Positions 1-12,029 are shown, counted from the first letter of the stretch. The stretch is DNA of 64,000 nt from Turnera subulata (GCA_028386065.3 JAKUCV010005759.1:54587-118586); one strand, 5' to 3'. Notes: generated by a model not told the origin, from the letters alone. A program made the numbers and translations.

Positions 1-860
1 CATGGTACACATATATTTTTCCAATAATATTAGTTTTTCCCAAAACATAACTTAATTATTTATCAAAGTATATATATTTATATTTTTCTCAAAATACCTG
101 AATTAAATTGACCATAATTTCCTCAAAATAGATATATATTTTTTCCTCAAAATTAATTACCAGAATATAAATAAATAAATACATATATATATATATATTG
201 TTTTTTAAAAAAATTAAACGGACTGGGCCATGAATAGTGTCGGCCCAGACCAAGGCAGCAGGCCTGCCAAGGTTCGGCCCAGCACCAGCCCACAGCCCAA
301 GCCCAACCTAACCCAGCCCAGAACCTTTCGACCCGCCTCACCAAACGTGTCTTGCGAAACCCGGGTCTTACCTCCGGTTGCAGCGGCTGGCGACGACGGC
401 AGCGAGCGCGGGAGGAAGGGCGTGCACAGCTGGGCGTGCGGCGGGTGAAGGCAACTCCACGGGCGGCGGAACGGCGGCGCGACGATGGTAGGAAGCTGAG
501 CAGCGGCGCGGAAGAAGCAGATCCGTCGGGTCTGGTCGCGGGTCGACGGCGCGTCACGGCACGTCAGGCGGCGGAAGAGCTCGGGGGCGATGGCAACAGG
601 TCGGCGACGGCGAGGCTGGTGGCGGTGCGTTTTGACTCGGCGAGGAACGCTCCAGTGTGCACAATAACCGAAAGATGAAGGTGACAGTACTGTTCACTTC
701 TATTTTTTTTCTTTTTCTTCCTTTTTTCTATTTTCTCTTCTTTTTTTCCTATTTTCTTTCCATTTTCCTTTCCTTTTTTTCTGTTTCAATTTCAATTTTC
801 TTCTTCTTCTCTTTTTTTTTTCCTTTTTACTGTCTTCTCTTTTTTTTTTTCAACCGGTTT

Positions 861-950
<90 letters not shown>

Positions 951-1413
951 CCTTTCTCTTTTTTTCTCTTTTTTCTTTCTTTTCTTTTTCTCTCTTTTCT
1001 TTTCTTTTTCTCTCTTTTTTTTCCCTCTCCTTTTCTCTTTTTTTCTCTTCTCTTCTTCCTCTCCTGGTTTCTTCTTTTTATAGGCGTGAAATTACTATGC
1101 AACACTGTGCGACCTGTGAATCTGTAATAATGCAGCTTGTCTGCATTACAGAGCGAGTCCGATCCGGACCAGAAAATAACTGATACCCCCTTAGTTATTT
1201 TCTGGTGTGATTTTTCTGAGAATTCCGGGACCCGAGAAATTACCAACTTAGGCCCGAAAAATCTACGGAAAAATCTCGAGCGCGGAAAAACTCTCGGTTA
1301 CGAAAAACGACGCCCGATTTACCTGGAATTAATTACCCAAGATTAATTCAACGGTAAACCACGGTAAATTTACAGTCCCGGTAAAAATCCAAATTTTTAC
1401 CCGGGCTGTTACA
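1..1413 (-). mobile_element. Probable Ty3/gypsy-type LTR (left part cut by window)
   Basis: Read on the minus strand from 1413, the sequence opens TGTAACAGCCCGGG. Starts like this are common for LTRs of Tekay/Del-like plant gypsy elements. A run of short CG-containing phrases follows (1160-1400), then a long polypyrimidine tract on the plus strand, a GC-rich block (240-660) and an AT-rich end (1-220). No protein domain is visible; the open frames here are low-complexity artefacts (Phe-rich or Lys-rich from poly-T/poly-A). The other end and the partner LTR lie outside the window, so lineage and full length are inferred. It could also be a solo LTR. Confidence 0.4.
684..1075. repeat. Polypyrimidine tract with an 88-base T homopolymer
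   Basis: Almost pure C/T on the plus strand across about 390 bases, with an uninterrupted run of T from 863 to 950. It lies inside the putative LTR at 1-1413. On the minus strand it is a purine tract ending in poly-A. The exact homopolymer length may be an assembly estimate. Confidence 0.9.
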
Positions 1414-1539
1414 TTGTTATATATATATAATAAATAACAAAGATTATTTTGAGATATAGTGTAGGTAGATGGGGATTTTGTTCAGACATATTAAAGTTTG
1501 AGATGTTATTCAAGATAGGATTCAAAATCATGCACAAGA

Positions 1540-1940
1540 GGAGGTGGAGAAGAATGATGAAGCACTATATTACCTTAAATAACAGGTAGAAATTCATGGT
1601 GGCTTAAAGAATGCGAAAAAAGTCAGTTTGTAAGAGTTAAGAAAAGAGTTTGAGTTTCTCCATATGCGAGAGGATGAAACCAATGATGGTTATTTCTGTC
1701 GGATACTAGAAATTAGTCAATAGTTTGAGAGTCAATGGTGAGAAGATGAAAAATCTTCAGGTTGTCAAGAAAATTCTTCGAAGCCTATCATTCACTTTTG
1801 ATTGCAAGGCGAAATTTATTAAAAAATTCCAAGATCTCAAGACTTTAATGATTGATGTATTAAAAACTAAGCTGATTGTGTATGAGAAGAGTCTCAATTT
1901 CAGGAATGGGAGGGCATGTGAACAACAACAGGTTAACAAC
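1540..1940 (+). pseudogene. Remnant of a Ty1/copia gag (UBN2-type) protein
   Basis: Broken plus-strand frames read KVSL-stop-ELRKEFEFLHMREDET (about 1620-1680) and then RVNGEKMKNLQVVKKILRSL with FDCKAKFIKKFQDLKTL (1728-1850). This is the conserved order of the copia gag polypeptide family (UBN2): 'LR.EFE.L.M.E.E', then 'G....D..VV.KILRSL...FD..V..IEE..DL..L'. Several stops and a frame change separate the pieces, and no downstream pol follows. The 3' end is interrupted by a small hAT element at 1941. It is a dead fragment of a copia element whose putative LTR lies at 2966. Confidence 0.65.
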
Positions 1941-2178
1941 CAAAGGCGGTGGCACAGGGGGGCTGAGGGGGGCCATGGCCCCTCCTGGGTTTTTATTTTT
2001 TTCGTACAAATCCTATTATGATATACTCGTAACCCCTGAATTTTTAATTTTTTTCATATAAGTCCTATTGTAATATATATTTGGCCCTTTCTAAATTTTA
2101 TTTTTTCATATGAACCCTTATTATTACACAAAATATTATATTGGCTCCTTCTAAAAATTATTTCCAGCTTCGCCACTA
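1941..2178. mobile_element. Short non-autonomous hAT element (238 bp)
   Basis: The 8-base flanks TTAACAAC (1933-1940) and TTGACAAC (2179-2186) match at seven of eight positions, as expected for a hAT target duplication. The ends form imperfect inverted repeats: CAAAGGCGGTGGCACAGG on the left, and TAGTGGCGAAGCTGG when the right end is reverse-complemented. The left subterminal region holds a GGGGGCCATGGCCCC palindrome that recurs near 52916-52960. No coding capacity. It interrupts the copia gag remnant. Confidence 0.6.
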
Positions 2179-2186
2179 TTGACAAC

Positions 2187-2965
2187 AATGGGAATTACAG
2201 TCAAGTTGATGCTAAGTTTGTGGAGAGTGGAGCTAGTAGTTCATGTGGTTTAGAGTTATTTATTAGCTGCAATACTTGAGATATATTTGCTAATGAAACT
2301 AGAAGATTAGGAAGAACTGAAGTGAAAAATTTGTCTCTGTCAGATTTCAATCATGCCTCGAAGTTTCATGGTGAATGATACAAGTTAACAAAAATCAAGG
2401 TAGAAGCATTATTTTCTCAAGAGGAGGAAAAAGAAGACTTGGTGGTTCAAGAAAATAATTTTATTTTACAACACAATAATGCAAGTGACTGGATAGAAGC
2501 TGAACAACTGGAGGAGAAGAAAGATGTGACAATTGTTGAAAATAATTTGTTCTCCAGGGAGACAAATTGACAGAGATTGAACAAGAAGATGAGAGAAAAT
2601 TAATAGAGGCTGAAAGGAAGGAAGTCGAAGAAATTGGTTTTATTTATTGTGAGAAAATTGATTTTACTGGTGTTGATCAGTTCTTCTCAACAATGAGCAA
2701 TGTTTTTATAACCAACTTTGTTAAGAGTGTTCTTGGAAGTCACAAAGAATGGGAGACAGTCCAAGATGTCATTGACAACCAAGATGAAGCAAGATGTTCT
2801 TCAAGACAATGATGTGAAGCCGAAGGTTTGGTTTGATTCAAGGAAGATGTTACTATTTGAAACAATGTTTGAATCAATCACTGCAACAACAATGGCGCTG
2901 AAGGTACTCGCGATCGATGGAATTGGGTTATGTTTGTATATGCAAGCTTAGTTTAAGGGAGACAT
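2187..2965 (+). other. Degenerate AT-rich internal sequence of the copia remnant
   Basis: About 780 bases between the gag fragment and the putative LTR. Plus-strand frames are short, acidic and Lys/Glu-rich (for example 2567-2812), and I recognise no domain in them. At 2951-2965 a purine-rich stretch, TTTAAGGGAGACAT, immediately precedes a TGTTGG start. That is the usual arrangement of a copia polypurine tract and 3' LTR. Confidence 0.4.
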
Positions 2966-4154
2966 TGTTGGCATATTAAACTAATCTAGTTTTATTAGGT
3001 TTAAAAGTCTTTATGTTATTGGGTTTTAAGAGTCCAAGTCCAATTCAGTTTAGGAGTCATATCTTGTCCGTTAAGTCAGAGTCCCTGTAAATAAGTATGT
3101 TAGGATTTTATTATAGGTGTAGCAAAATAACAATTTTGAGAAACACCGAGGGTGTGTGGATACCGTGAGGGGCACCATCGTACCGCCTAGTGAATTGTGT
3201 GTAAGGTTTTTCAGATTAAATAAATTTTGTGTGTTGTGAATGATTTTTAATATTCTACGGTGTCTAAAGACACTCTCGAGGTATCAGAGACAAAAGAAGT
3301 GTTGAATCCTATAGGTGTCGATTACTTGGATACGTGTGTGGATAATGAGTAGGGGGATTTGCTGCATTGGCTCCACCCACCTAAGTGTGTGGATATTGTG
3401 GGGGGTTGTTGTAATAGTTTGGTTCGTTTGAAATCATTGTGAAGGAATTGTATTGTGGAATCTTGAAACCACCAAGATTAAAGTGTGCCACGCCTTCAAC
3501 TCAACCGTCCACTAGACAGGGACGGATCCAGAAATATTTTTGAGTGTAGGCAAAAAAATAACAAACAATCATTCAAAAATTCCAATCCAATATATATGAA
3601 TAAGAACTTAACTTTACAATAATTTTATGTCAAATTAACTTTACAATAATGTTACTGTCAAATTAACTGTACAGTCTTCAAGGCATTTTTTTAGTAAATC
3701 AATCTTCTTCTAGCCTACAACATGAGAATAATATTCATAAATTACGGTGGTTGACTGTTGGGGAGTTAGATTTTGTTAGATTTGATTTGGTTATTTTTAT
3801 GCTAACAAGATAACTAGGAAAAAATTTAGAGACATTATATTTAGTTATAAAATCTCGGTAGATCACGACATTAAATGTTTCTTTTCGGCGTGTAGTCAGT
3901 TCTTGAGGCTTTTATATTTAAGTCATAAAATATATAGGATGTTACCCCATTAATCTATTTTGATCTATGCATTAATAACTTAATTAATTTTTCTCAATAT
4001 CTCAGTGTAATCACATGCCTACAGTGACTACACTGTAGATCCATCTCTGCCACTAGGGAACGGACAAAGTTGTAATTATGTATTGGTTTTGGGTTTAATG
4101 TTAAAACAAAAAAATATTTTCCACTGCCACTTTATCTAAAGTTGATATGTAACA
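2966..4154 (+). mobile_element. Putative copia 3' LTR, interrupted by a hAT element
   Basis: Starts TGTTGGCATATTAAAC directly after a polypurine tract and could end near ATATGTAACA at about 4154. A 533-bp hAT element (3517-4049) sits inside it, leaving roughly 650 bp of LTR sequence. The partner 5' LTR is not in the window, so the boundaries are inferred. The Athila insertion begins a few bases beyond the proposed end. Confidence 0.35.
3517..4049. mobile_element. Non-autonomous hAT element (533 bp)
   Basis: The flanks CCACTAGA (3509-3516) and CCACTAGG (4050-4057) are an 8-base duplication with one mismatch. The left end is CAGGGACGGATCCAG; the right end reverse-complemented is CAGAGATGGATCTACAG. 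The interior is AT-rich and non-coding. Size, 8-base duplication and CAG-type termini fit a hAT MITE. Confidence 0.75.
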
Positions 4155-4162
4155 GTGTCTTG

Positions 4163-6213
4163 TGATAGGCGGAAGTGAGTCCTGCAAGTGCACAGGGTAG
4201 TTGTAGTACTTCTATCAAGGTCGTTTCCACAGGGACCGGGTTGAGTCTGTTACTCCTTAATTAGACAAATTAGGCTTGAAACAATTAAACAAAAGTGGAA
4301 ATTGGGTGAATGCTAATCGAAACTTAAAATAAAAAGTAAGAGCAGTGTTCAAATAAGAAAAGATCAGATTTTGTAGAGTCTTAGGCATCTGAGGTTCACA
4401 TGTCTTGCTCTTATGCTCTAAATTGCTCAACAGCATCATAACAGGCTAAGCCTGTTTGACGCCCTATGTTTAATGAGATGTCTTAAAGGGGCTCCCAACC
4501 TAAGGTACTACCAACGGCATTTGATCTTATTGATAGTTCCTCAAGTTTCCGTCTAACCCCTATCACTAGAACAAACGTCCACTTGAAGGTGAAGTTTAGT
4601 GTTGGTGCTGGTTACCCATAGTCTCTCCCTATCTTCTTTCGAACGGCTAGGGAGTGAAGGCTGACCATTGTTGGTCTAGCTCGCTTGGCTTCTCCTTTCG
4701 GTCCTTCACCAAGCTGCTACTAGATTAAAAATAGGCTACTCAATAATCAATCAAGAATCAGATTAAAAGTGGTGTCATTCTTCTTGACTGTGCCGCAATA
4801 GGCTAAGCCTGTCGAGAACACAAAGTCAATTACACAGATCAGTTCTTACAGGCGCTCTCAACCTATACTGAACCCACTTATTTTCACTCACAGGTTCCTC
4901 CCAAGATTCTCACTCATCCTAATGCTTTTGGACCGGTCAAACCAAGGGGATTAAGAATTGGTATTGAGGCTAATTCCTCAATTAGTTCCTAATTAAAACT
5001 AAGAGCTAAGGGTTGGTTGTTGTTCCAGCAACTATGGTTTCTCCTTGCGGTCCTTCACCTAGCTACCTATAATCATGTGTGGGTTTGATCAAAACTCAAA
5101 CATGGAGCAAGTTTGCAACAACCAAACAAGAAAATCGGGCTAAGAACATAAGAAGAGCAATTTATTGCACTGAGAACAGAAACATGCTTCACCCCTTGAA
5201 CCTAAGAGGGGTTGTTTAATTCATACTCAGAATTATAGAAACAAAGGGGGTAAAGGATAGTATGATGTTTGGAACAATCTGGAGGTTAGGGATAACACAA
5301 ATTCTATCCAGAGAAGGGTGCATAATCGTGTTTCCCCTTGAACCGTTTGTTCCAGAACTTCTGCAAGTTTTATGGGTGTTTGATCGAGGGTGAATTCGAT
5401 GCCAGTTCTTCCTTCCTTCTTCTCATTTATACGCGTGGATCCTCTTCTTCACTCTTCTCCCACTTGCTGGAAGGTATGAAAGTTGGGCAAGTTGAGTTTC
5501 AGTTGTTCATCTTGCTCCTTAAGATAAGGTACCATGGGAGGCATGCCGATAGGGTGAGTTCATAAAAAACTGCAGATTTTAGAAGACTTTTAGGGGAGGA
5601 TAATAGTTCTTTAATTGCTATATTCTTTGAGTGTAATGGTTATCCCTTATTTCCCATGCCTAAAATCTTTTGAAATGTTCAGGTTATGATTGCAGAGTTG
5701 AAAGTTTTGCAAGTGGTGAAGCTCTGCAAGTGGCTGAGTTTTAAATTCATTTTTTGCATTTCTGGTCATTTGCAGATTCCACAGGCTGAGCCTGTGCTGG
5801 GCCTGTGCCTGTGCCTGAGGCTGTGCGAAGTCTCTTTCCATTCCTCTTTGCATTTGAATTCAGCTCCTCTTGCGATTGATGTGGTGGCATGATGGCTTTG
5901 TGGATCAAGGCAAAGGTGGTGAAATCTAGTGGAAATCTTGTGATTGGAGGGGGATTCGTGGTTTTCTACCGATTTTGCAATGAACAACAGGCCCGTAACA
6001 GGCTCATGCTGTGCCAGAGGCTGTTTCTTCGAATCTTCCAATAAAATCTCCAAAATCCTTCAAAATGCACCTAGAATCACTAATCATACAGTAAAGGATG
6101 GAATTTAAGGGTATATGATGAAATAATGCAAAGCAAGGCATATAGTCATGATGAATTTGAGAACAAATATATCTAAAATCATGCCTAAAATCGTGCATAT
6201 TTCATGTGCATCA
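4163..6213 (-). repeat. 3' LTR of the Athila element
   Basis: About 2,051 bp, matching 16338-18345 along its length. Outer and inner ends are TGATAGGCGG and ...CATGTGCATCA on the plus strand, which gives a TGATGCACATG start in element orientation. Compared with the 5' LTR it keeps an extra block around 5745-5800 that contains one ACAGGCTGAGCCTGT palindrome. No protein is encoded; open frames in it are shadows. Confidence 0.93.
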
Positions 6214-7800
6214 AAGTACCTTAAACTGAAGATTTTGCTTGTCCTCAAACAAACAAAAGAGAAAAGAAGGCATGATTTTGAAAGAAAATAAAGACAATTT
6301 CAAAGCATCAAATTTTCACTAGGTTTCTCCCTTGTGATGTCCCAATTCAGGCATCCTCTTATTTTTCTTCAAAAGTGCATTTGATTCCAACCAAAGTCCT
6401 TGTTAGTAGTTTTTGTGTTTAAAATCACAAGAATAATTTTGCAACTGGCCTCCATTCCTTCTGTCATTCGAGAGATTTAGTTAAAGATTGAAAAGTGAAA
6501 AACAATACCTCATACGGAGACCCATTACCTCTTGTCTCCACTAATGTGCATAAGTCATCAAGCTAGGATCACTAGGACTTTATCCGTGTTGTATTAAGGC
6601 TGGGTGAGGGTTTTCAAAGAAAGGTAGATGATTTTTGCAAAGGTCGATGGCTTGTGAACTCGATTCTTTTGTTTTTGTTCATGAACAGTATGAGACAGTG
6701 TAGAGGCTGTTTGACTTTGTATTTTCTGCAGTCTCACGCTATTCAGTAACTGTGTCCTAATACTTCAGTCATTCTTGATATAACCACTGACTCCAACAGA
6801 TGGATTGGATTTGTGTTCCTTGGTGGAGTATAATTTTCCAGATGTTGCCCTTGTCCTTCCTCCCTTTCTTTATTTTTGTTTTTCTTTTCTTTTTTTCTTC
6901 TTTCCATATGTTTTGCATTTTCATTTTCTTTTTTCAAGGAGAGGATGGAGTTCGTGCATCTAGTGGCATTCTGATTTTTGTACTGGCTGAGTATGGGTCA
7001 TCTCTTTTCCTAATCTTGATCGAATCTTGCTCACAGGCTCATCGACGGGTGAGGCTGTTTGAAGGAATTTGTGCCCTTAGACACTGATGGCCCCTACTTA
7101 TGGCTGCAAATGGTTGAGGGTGGACTGTGCAGGGTAATTGAATGAAATGAGGGCCATCTTAATTGGCTCAAAGGGGTTGCAAGGGTTTGATGAGTGGGAT
7201 GTGGGATGGTGTAGTCTGTAGGTGTGACAAAAAAAAAGCCCTAGATCCTTTCCTTGCTTGTAGACTTTGCTTAAGATTTCGCTTTGACATAGGTAAGGGC
7301 CTGTTCTAAGGTAAACAGGGTGAACCTGTTTGTTTAGAAAAATTCCTTAACATGGTCCTTCTATCGACAAAGTTCACAGAATGCAGTTGCTTGATTATTC
7401 CTGCTTTGCTTGTTTTAGAAAAATAAGACAAGTCATAAGATTAAGGTCTTGAGCAGAATTTAAATGGAACAAGAGAGAGCATATAAATATAAGGACAGGC
7501 TCGCATTGGGAAAAACAAAGTGAAAATAGATAAAAAATAAAATTACATTACATGAACACTGGAAAGTATATAGCATAATTGGACCCTAAAATACCCCAAA
7601 CTGAAAAACTTGTAGTGTCCTCATTGCAAAAGTAAAACAGAAATAGGGTGCAAGAACATCAAGGTCACACAAGCAGAAGAAATACATTGCCGAAAACAAA
7701 AGATAAAAGTTCTAGTCTAAGCTATATTGACACAAAAATACCCCAAACTGAAAGTCAAACTATGTGTAGTGGGGTTAAGTTTTCCTAGACTAGTTCTGTG
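6214..7800 (-). other. 3' noncoding region of the Athila element with polypurine-tract-like motifs
   Basis: No coding sequence is recognised. Next to the 3' LTR the minus strand reads GAGGACAAGCAAAATC then TTTAAGGTACTT, a degenerate version of the 'GAGGACAAGCAA...AGTTTGGGG' block that precedes the 3' LTR in Athila/Tat elements. Two better matches to the purine part, CAGTTTGGGGTATTT, lie further inside (7588-7605 and 7740-7757, plus strand AAATACCCCAAACTG). A third purine-poor version sits at the LTR itself. Copies of the CAGGCT/AGCCTG motif are scattered through the region. Confidence 0.6.
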
Positions 7801-7804
7801 CTGC

Positions 7805-9960
7805 AGGATCGTGAAAAAGTTAGTTCCTGGGCCTTTTCTTCCCGGATAGTGGCTGAGGTGGTGCTGGCGGTGCCCTAGTTAGTGCTTTTGCCATGTTGAG
7901 GAGGTTGGTGAGGGTTTCGGTCAATTGTACTTGCTGGGCTGTGTATTGGTTGTGGAAATCCCTCATGACATGGGCCTGTCTCCCCATTCCTCCGTAGTTC
8001 TGTGATGCCCCTGGTGATGCTGGTGCGCATTTCCCCAATTGAGCCTGTAAGGCGGATCTCTTGAGCAAAAATGCTTTTCTGGAGGCACTGCTGACATTCC
8101 CCTTGAGTATTCAGGGCCTCCTGTAGGCGGTTTTGGTTCTGGAGGATTGGGATTATCTGTTGTCCAATCCAATCCTGCATCTGCTCCAGAATATCCAGCA
8201 ATTGATCTTGGGTAACAGCCTGGGCCTGTCCCTAGGGCTGTGTGGCTACTAGAGGTACTCCTTGTGGCTGCTGCTGGCCCTGGTTGACCTGGGATTGTGC
8301 CTCGGCCGGTTTGGCGTTTACCCCTACAGCCTGTTCCTCAGGCGGCTCTTCTGCCGCCTCTTCCAAAGCCTGTGGTGCGGGAAGGTTGAGGCGGTTAAGA
8401 ATGGTGCCGTCAATCCAAACCGTTCCTTCAACTTCCTGGAATTGGTTTAGGGGAATGCCAAAGTGTCATGCCAATGCTGTGATTATCCTCGCGCTTGGAA
8501 GGTACTGTTCCTGACGCTGTGTATAGAAATGGCAGAGAATAAAACAGCCTGTGATGAGGGGCTTTCTGTGAACCATGCAGTAGAGGATGAAAAGTTCCTC
8601 GGTTTGCACTGTCAGGTGACTCCGGTTCCGATCATAACTGTTGTGTGCCAAGAAATGTTGTATGACCTGGAGGCTACAGCGGTGGAAAGAGGTAGCGCTG
8701 CCTGAGGAGGAGTTGTAGCCGGGTGTGTTGGAAATCTCCCGCCAGAACGTCACGGTATCAAAGTTGCCAGGCCTCTTCTGGTGTCCCTCGTTGCTTAGCC
8801 CAAAAATTGCGTTGAATTGGGCGACTGTGAGAACCCGGTTCTCGTTGCACAACCTAAACCTTGCATTGCCATCCTGGCGTGGGGTGGGTGGCTGATAGGA
8901 TAAGGAAGAGAAAAACTCGCGGGTAAGGTCTTCGTAAGTATTCTCTCTCAGTGTGGCAAAGTTCAACCACCCAACCGGTTGAAGCAACTGTCTGATGTTG
9001 TTATGGAGGCCGATATGCTGAAGGGCATTCATGTCGAGCCATCTGCTTACAAGCACAATCTGGATTATGCTCGTATCCAGGCCCTTTGATGGTCGACACT
9101 CACTGCACGGAAAACGAATGGCTGGATGTCTGCCATTGGTTCGGTCTGTTCATCTTCCTAGAGGCCGGCATCTTCCTCCTCGCCTTCCCTCTGTTCCTCT
9201 TCTTCTTCTTCCGGTCTAGGGGGTGGGGTGTTGGGTTCCCGAGGGCGTTCCTGGTTTCGTTTGGATCGGCCCTCGTTATTTGCTGGTTTGAGGGTGTGTG
9301 TGGATGGGCTAGCCGCGGCGGCGGTTTTGTATTTAGAGGTGGCGGAGCGTGTGCGAGAGTGTTTAGTGGGTCGAGTTGGGGTAGTTGTGGTGGGGGCGGC
9401 GGTGGATGATTCTAGGGGTGGGTCCACTGTCATGTCGATGATATCGGATTCGGAGACGGCGGTGCGCTTTTTGGGGCGCACTTTAGTAGGGGTGGTGGTT
9501 TCAATTTCTGGAGGGGGATCGAGGTTTAGGTCAATCCCGCCGCCTTGGCTTGTCAGTGGGGTACGAGGGCGGCGAGTGTAACGGGCGAGTGGGGTGGTGT
9601 GTATGGTGGAGGTGGTGGTTTGAGAGGTATCGGGTGTGGTGGCTGTGGGTTCTGCGGGTGGTACAGGTAGGGTGAGAAGGGGTGGGGGTTGGGTTTCTTA
9701 TGGTGGATAAAGGCAAGCGAACTCGCTAATAAGGATGTGGAGGGGAGGGAGGTCTGGGTGTAATTGTGGTGTGGGGGTGACGGGAAGGGGTTACAGTGGT
9801 GGTGGATTGATGGGTAGGTTGCATTGGATGGTTTGGAAGAGGGGTTGAGAGATGGTGTAGGTGTCGGTGGTGTTGAGGGTAGGGGGTTTAGGGTTAGGTT
9901 GAGTTGAGGAAGAAGGAGGGGTTGTGGGTGGGGTGTTTTTGCCGCCGACCATTATGGTGA
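7805..9960 (-). pseudogene. Athila ORF in the env position (ATHILA ORF-1-like / plant transposon protein)
   Basis: Lies downstream of integrase in element orientation. The N-terminal part (9960 to about 9160) begins MVGGKNTPPTTPPSSST and is Pro/Thr/Ser-rich, ending in a Glu-rich run, with stops inside. The central block (9056-8466, 196 aa open) reads LVSRWLDMNALQHIGL, then REFFSSL and LTVAQFNAIFGL. This resembles the globular region of the Athila ORF-1 / putative plant transposon protein families. A C-terminal segment (8201-7820) is Gln-rich with a coiled-coil look (MLDILEQMQDWIGQQIIPIL). Frame changes separate the three blocks. Family function is unknown; an envelope role has been proposed for this position, but I see no clear signal peptide or membrane segment. 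Confidence 0.6.
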
Positions 9961-10793
9961 AGGGAGCAATTTTGGTGTGTTTAGGTTTTGCAGGAATGGG
10001 TAAGCGAGAGGAAGGAGAAGAATTGGAAAAAGGGTAAAAATCGGGGTTGGACTTTTTAAAAACAATGAACAGGAGTGAGGGACGGTAAAGGGGTGGGAAA
10101 GTAAAGAGTTAGATCTGTTAGGTAATGATTGTTGCCACCCATTCATAAGTATGTGTGCCCCATTTTTCAGAATTTGGGTTGTGTCTATTCGCATGAATGA
10201 CACGTGGGTAAGGGGGGTATAATTGTGTTGGGCAGATTTTTTAGCGTGTGAGACAAATTTTTCTTGTTCCTCTTTTTGCACTGGGAACTATAACCGAAAC
10301 AGGCTGAGCCTGTTTGTGACTACAGGGCCACAGGCTGTGCCTCGGTAGAGACATTGTTTACAAGGAAAAATTTATTTCCTATATTCAGCAAGACTCTAAC
10401 CCTAGCATTTTGTTCGAGGCTCTCTATCATTAATTATCCCTAAGTGCAAGAAATCGTCTAAATGAGTTGTTAGATTAGTGTGGAAGTTCGACACAGGCTC
10501 AGCCTGTGATGGGGCTGTGGTGAGCCTGTGTAGCGTCAAAATACTCCTTTTGAAAAAATTTATTGAAGCTGGCTATTTAAAAGGGTATAGAGGAACTTCC
10601 CTGACGAATTTCTGACTTGATGATTCCTTTCCTTTAATTTGCAGCACCTAATAAAAACAAAAGAAAACACACAAAGGAAAAACAAAACAAACTTGAAAGA
10701 AAGTAAAGCAAAGAAAATTGAAAATTACCACACTTGGAGGTTGCCCAAGTGGTGCTTCTTTTACGTCTTTTAACTGGACACCTCCCCATTTTG
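9961..10793 (-). other. Spacer between integrase and the downstream Athila ORF
   Basis: No protein is recognised. It contains two clean ACAGGCTNAGCCTGT palindromes (10299-10313 and 10493-10507) and a partial one near 10329, within about 210 bases. A purine/AT-rich stretch (10640-10730) follows the integrase stop. The spacing suggests a promoter, processing or splice region for the downstream ORF, but this is inference. Confidence 0.4.
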
Positions 10794-12029
10794 CTAGTTG
10801 GGAGGTGGATCATGGAGCAACTGAGTCTCCTGATACTCATTGGTCCTTGTGTGATACAGCGTCAGCTTGTGTCTTGTTACCTTGAATGGATGCGTCTGGT
10901 CATTGTAGATTTTGACAGCTCCATGTGGGTAATAGTGTGACACCGTGAAAGGTCCATACCATCTTGATCGAAGCTTTCCAGGGAATAGCTTCAGGCGAGA
11001 GTTGTAAAGCAGAACTTGGTCTGCTTCTTTGAATTGCTTGGGTTGGATCCTGCTGTCATGCCACTTCTTTGTGTTTTCCTTGTATAGCCTGGCATTCTCA
11101 TATGCTTCCAACCTTGGCTCGTCCAACTCGTTGAGCTGCAACAACCTCTGCTCTCCCATGGCCTGTGTATCAAAGTTTAGAGCCTTAATGGCCCAATACG
11201 CCTTGTGCTCAAGTTCCACAGGTTGGTAGCAAGCTTTTCTATAGACTAGGCGATATGGTGTGGTGCCTATGGGTGCCTTGTAGGGTGTGCGGTATGCCCA
11301 GAGAGCATCATCAAGCTTCACTGCCCAATCCTTGTGAGATGGTCCCACTATCTTTTTCAGAATTTGCTTGATTTCTCTATTTGTTACCTCAACTTGGTCA
11401 CTTGTTTGAGGATGGTAGGGAGTCGCCACCTTGTTTCGGATTTCATACTTCCTTAGGAGAGCTTCAAACTGCCTATTGCAAAAATGGGCACCTCCATCAC
11501 TGATTATGGCTCTTGGGGTGCCAAATCGAGTGAAGATATTTTTCTTCAGAAATCGTGTCACTACCCTGGCATCATTTGTTGGGGAGGCAACAGCCTCAAT
11601 CCATTTGGAAACATAATCCACAGCCACCAAGATGTAGTTGTTCCCATATGAACTTGGGAATGGTCCCATGAAATCGATCCCCCAAACATCAAACAGCTCC
11701 ACCTCTAGTATGCCTTGTTGTGGCATTTCTTGCCTCCTTGAGAGGTTTCCTGTCCGCTGGCATTCCTTGCAAGCTACCACCCAGTTACGTGCATTCCTAA
11801 ACAAAGTAGGCCAATACAGGCCAGCTTGTAGGACCTTAGAGGCTATCCTGGTTGCACCAAGATGTCCTCTATACTGTGCAGTGTAGCAACTGTGCAAGAC
11901 TTGTGCCACTTCCTCTTCAGGAATGCATCTTCTGATTATCCCGTCTCCACACCTTCTAAACAGTAAGGGTTCATCCCAGAGGTAGTTCTTCATGTCAGAG
12001 AAGAACTTCTTCCTCTGAGAATAACTCAA
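10794..12029 (-). CDS. Athila integrase (open frame, 411 aa)
   Basis: The integrase catalyses insertion of retrotransposon cDNA. The frame shows the HHCC zinc-binding module (H...[20 protein letters not shown]...CKECQRTG), then the catalytic core: D in [15 protein letters not shown] in [16 protein letters not shown], and E in [12 protein letters not shown] about 35 residues further on (DD35E spacing). The C-terminal part has a GPY/F-like stretch ([21 protein letters not shown]). This is the only long uninterrupted pol segment in the element. Upstream, stops near 12080 and 12250 cut it off from RNase H. The start is simply the first Met of the open frame; the native protein would be cleaved from a polyprotein. 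Confidence 0.88.
   Translation of the reverse strand: MSYSQRKKFFSDMKNYLWDEPLLFRRCGDGIIRRCIPEEEVAQVLHSCYTAQYRGHLGATRIASKVLQAGLYWPTLFRNARNWVVACKECQRTGNLSRRQEMPQQGILEVELFDVWGIDFMGPFPSSYGNNYILVAVDYVSKWIEAVASPTNDARVVTRFLKKNIFTRFGTPRAIISDGGAHFCNRQFEALLRKYEIRNKVATPYHPQTSDQVEVTNREIKQILKKIVGPSHKDWAVKLDDALWAYRTPYKAPIGTTPYRLVYRKACYQPVELEHKAYWAIKALNFDTQAMGEQRLLQLNELDEPRLEAYENARLYKENTKKWHDSRIQPKQFKEADQVLLYNSRLKLFPGKLRSRWYGPFTVSHYYPHGAVKIYNDQTHPFKVTRHKLTLYHTRTNEYQETQLLHDPPPN

Noticed and set aside
657..1246. Open frames across the poly-T/poly-A tract (Phe-rich and Lys-rich proteins)
   Set aside because: Produced by homopolymer and CT sequence; no domain and no plausible start context.
9031..9716. Gly/Val-rich plus-strand and His/Thr-rich frames in the Athila element
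   Set aside because: Complement of the Pro/Thr/Glu-rich head of the minus-strand env-position ORF.
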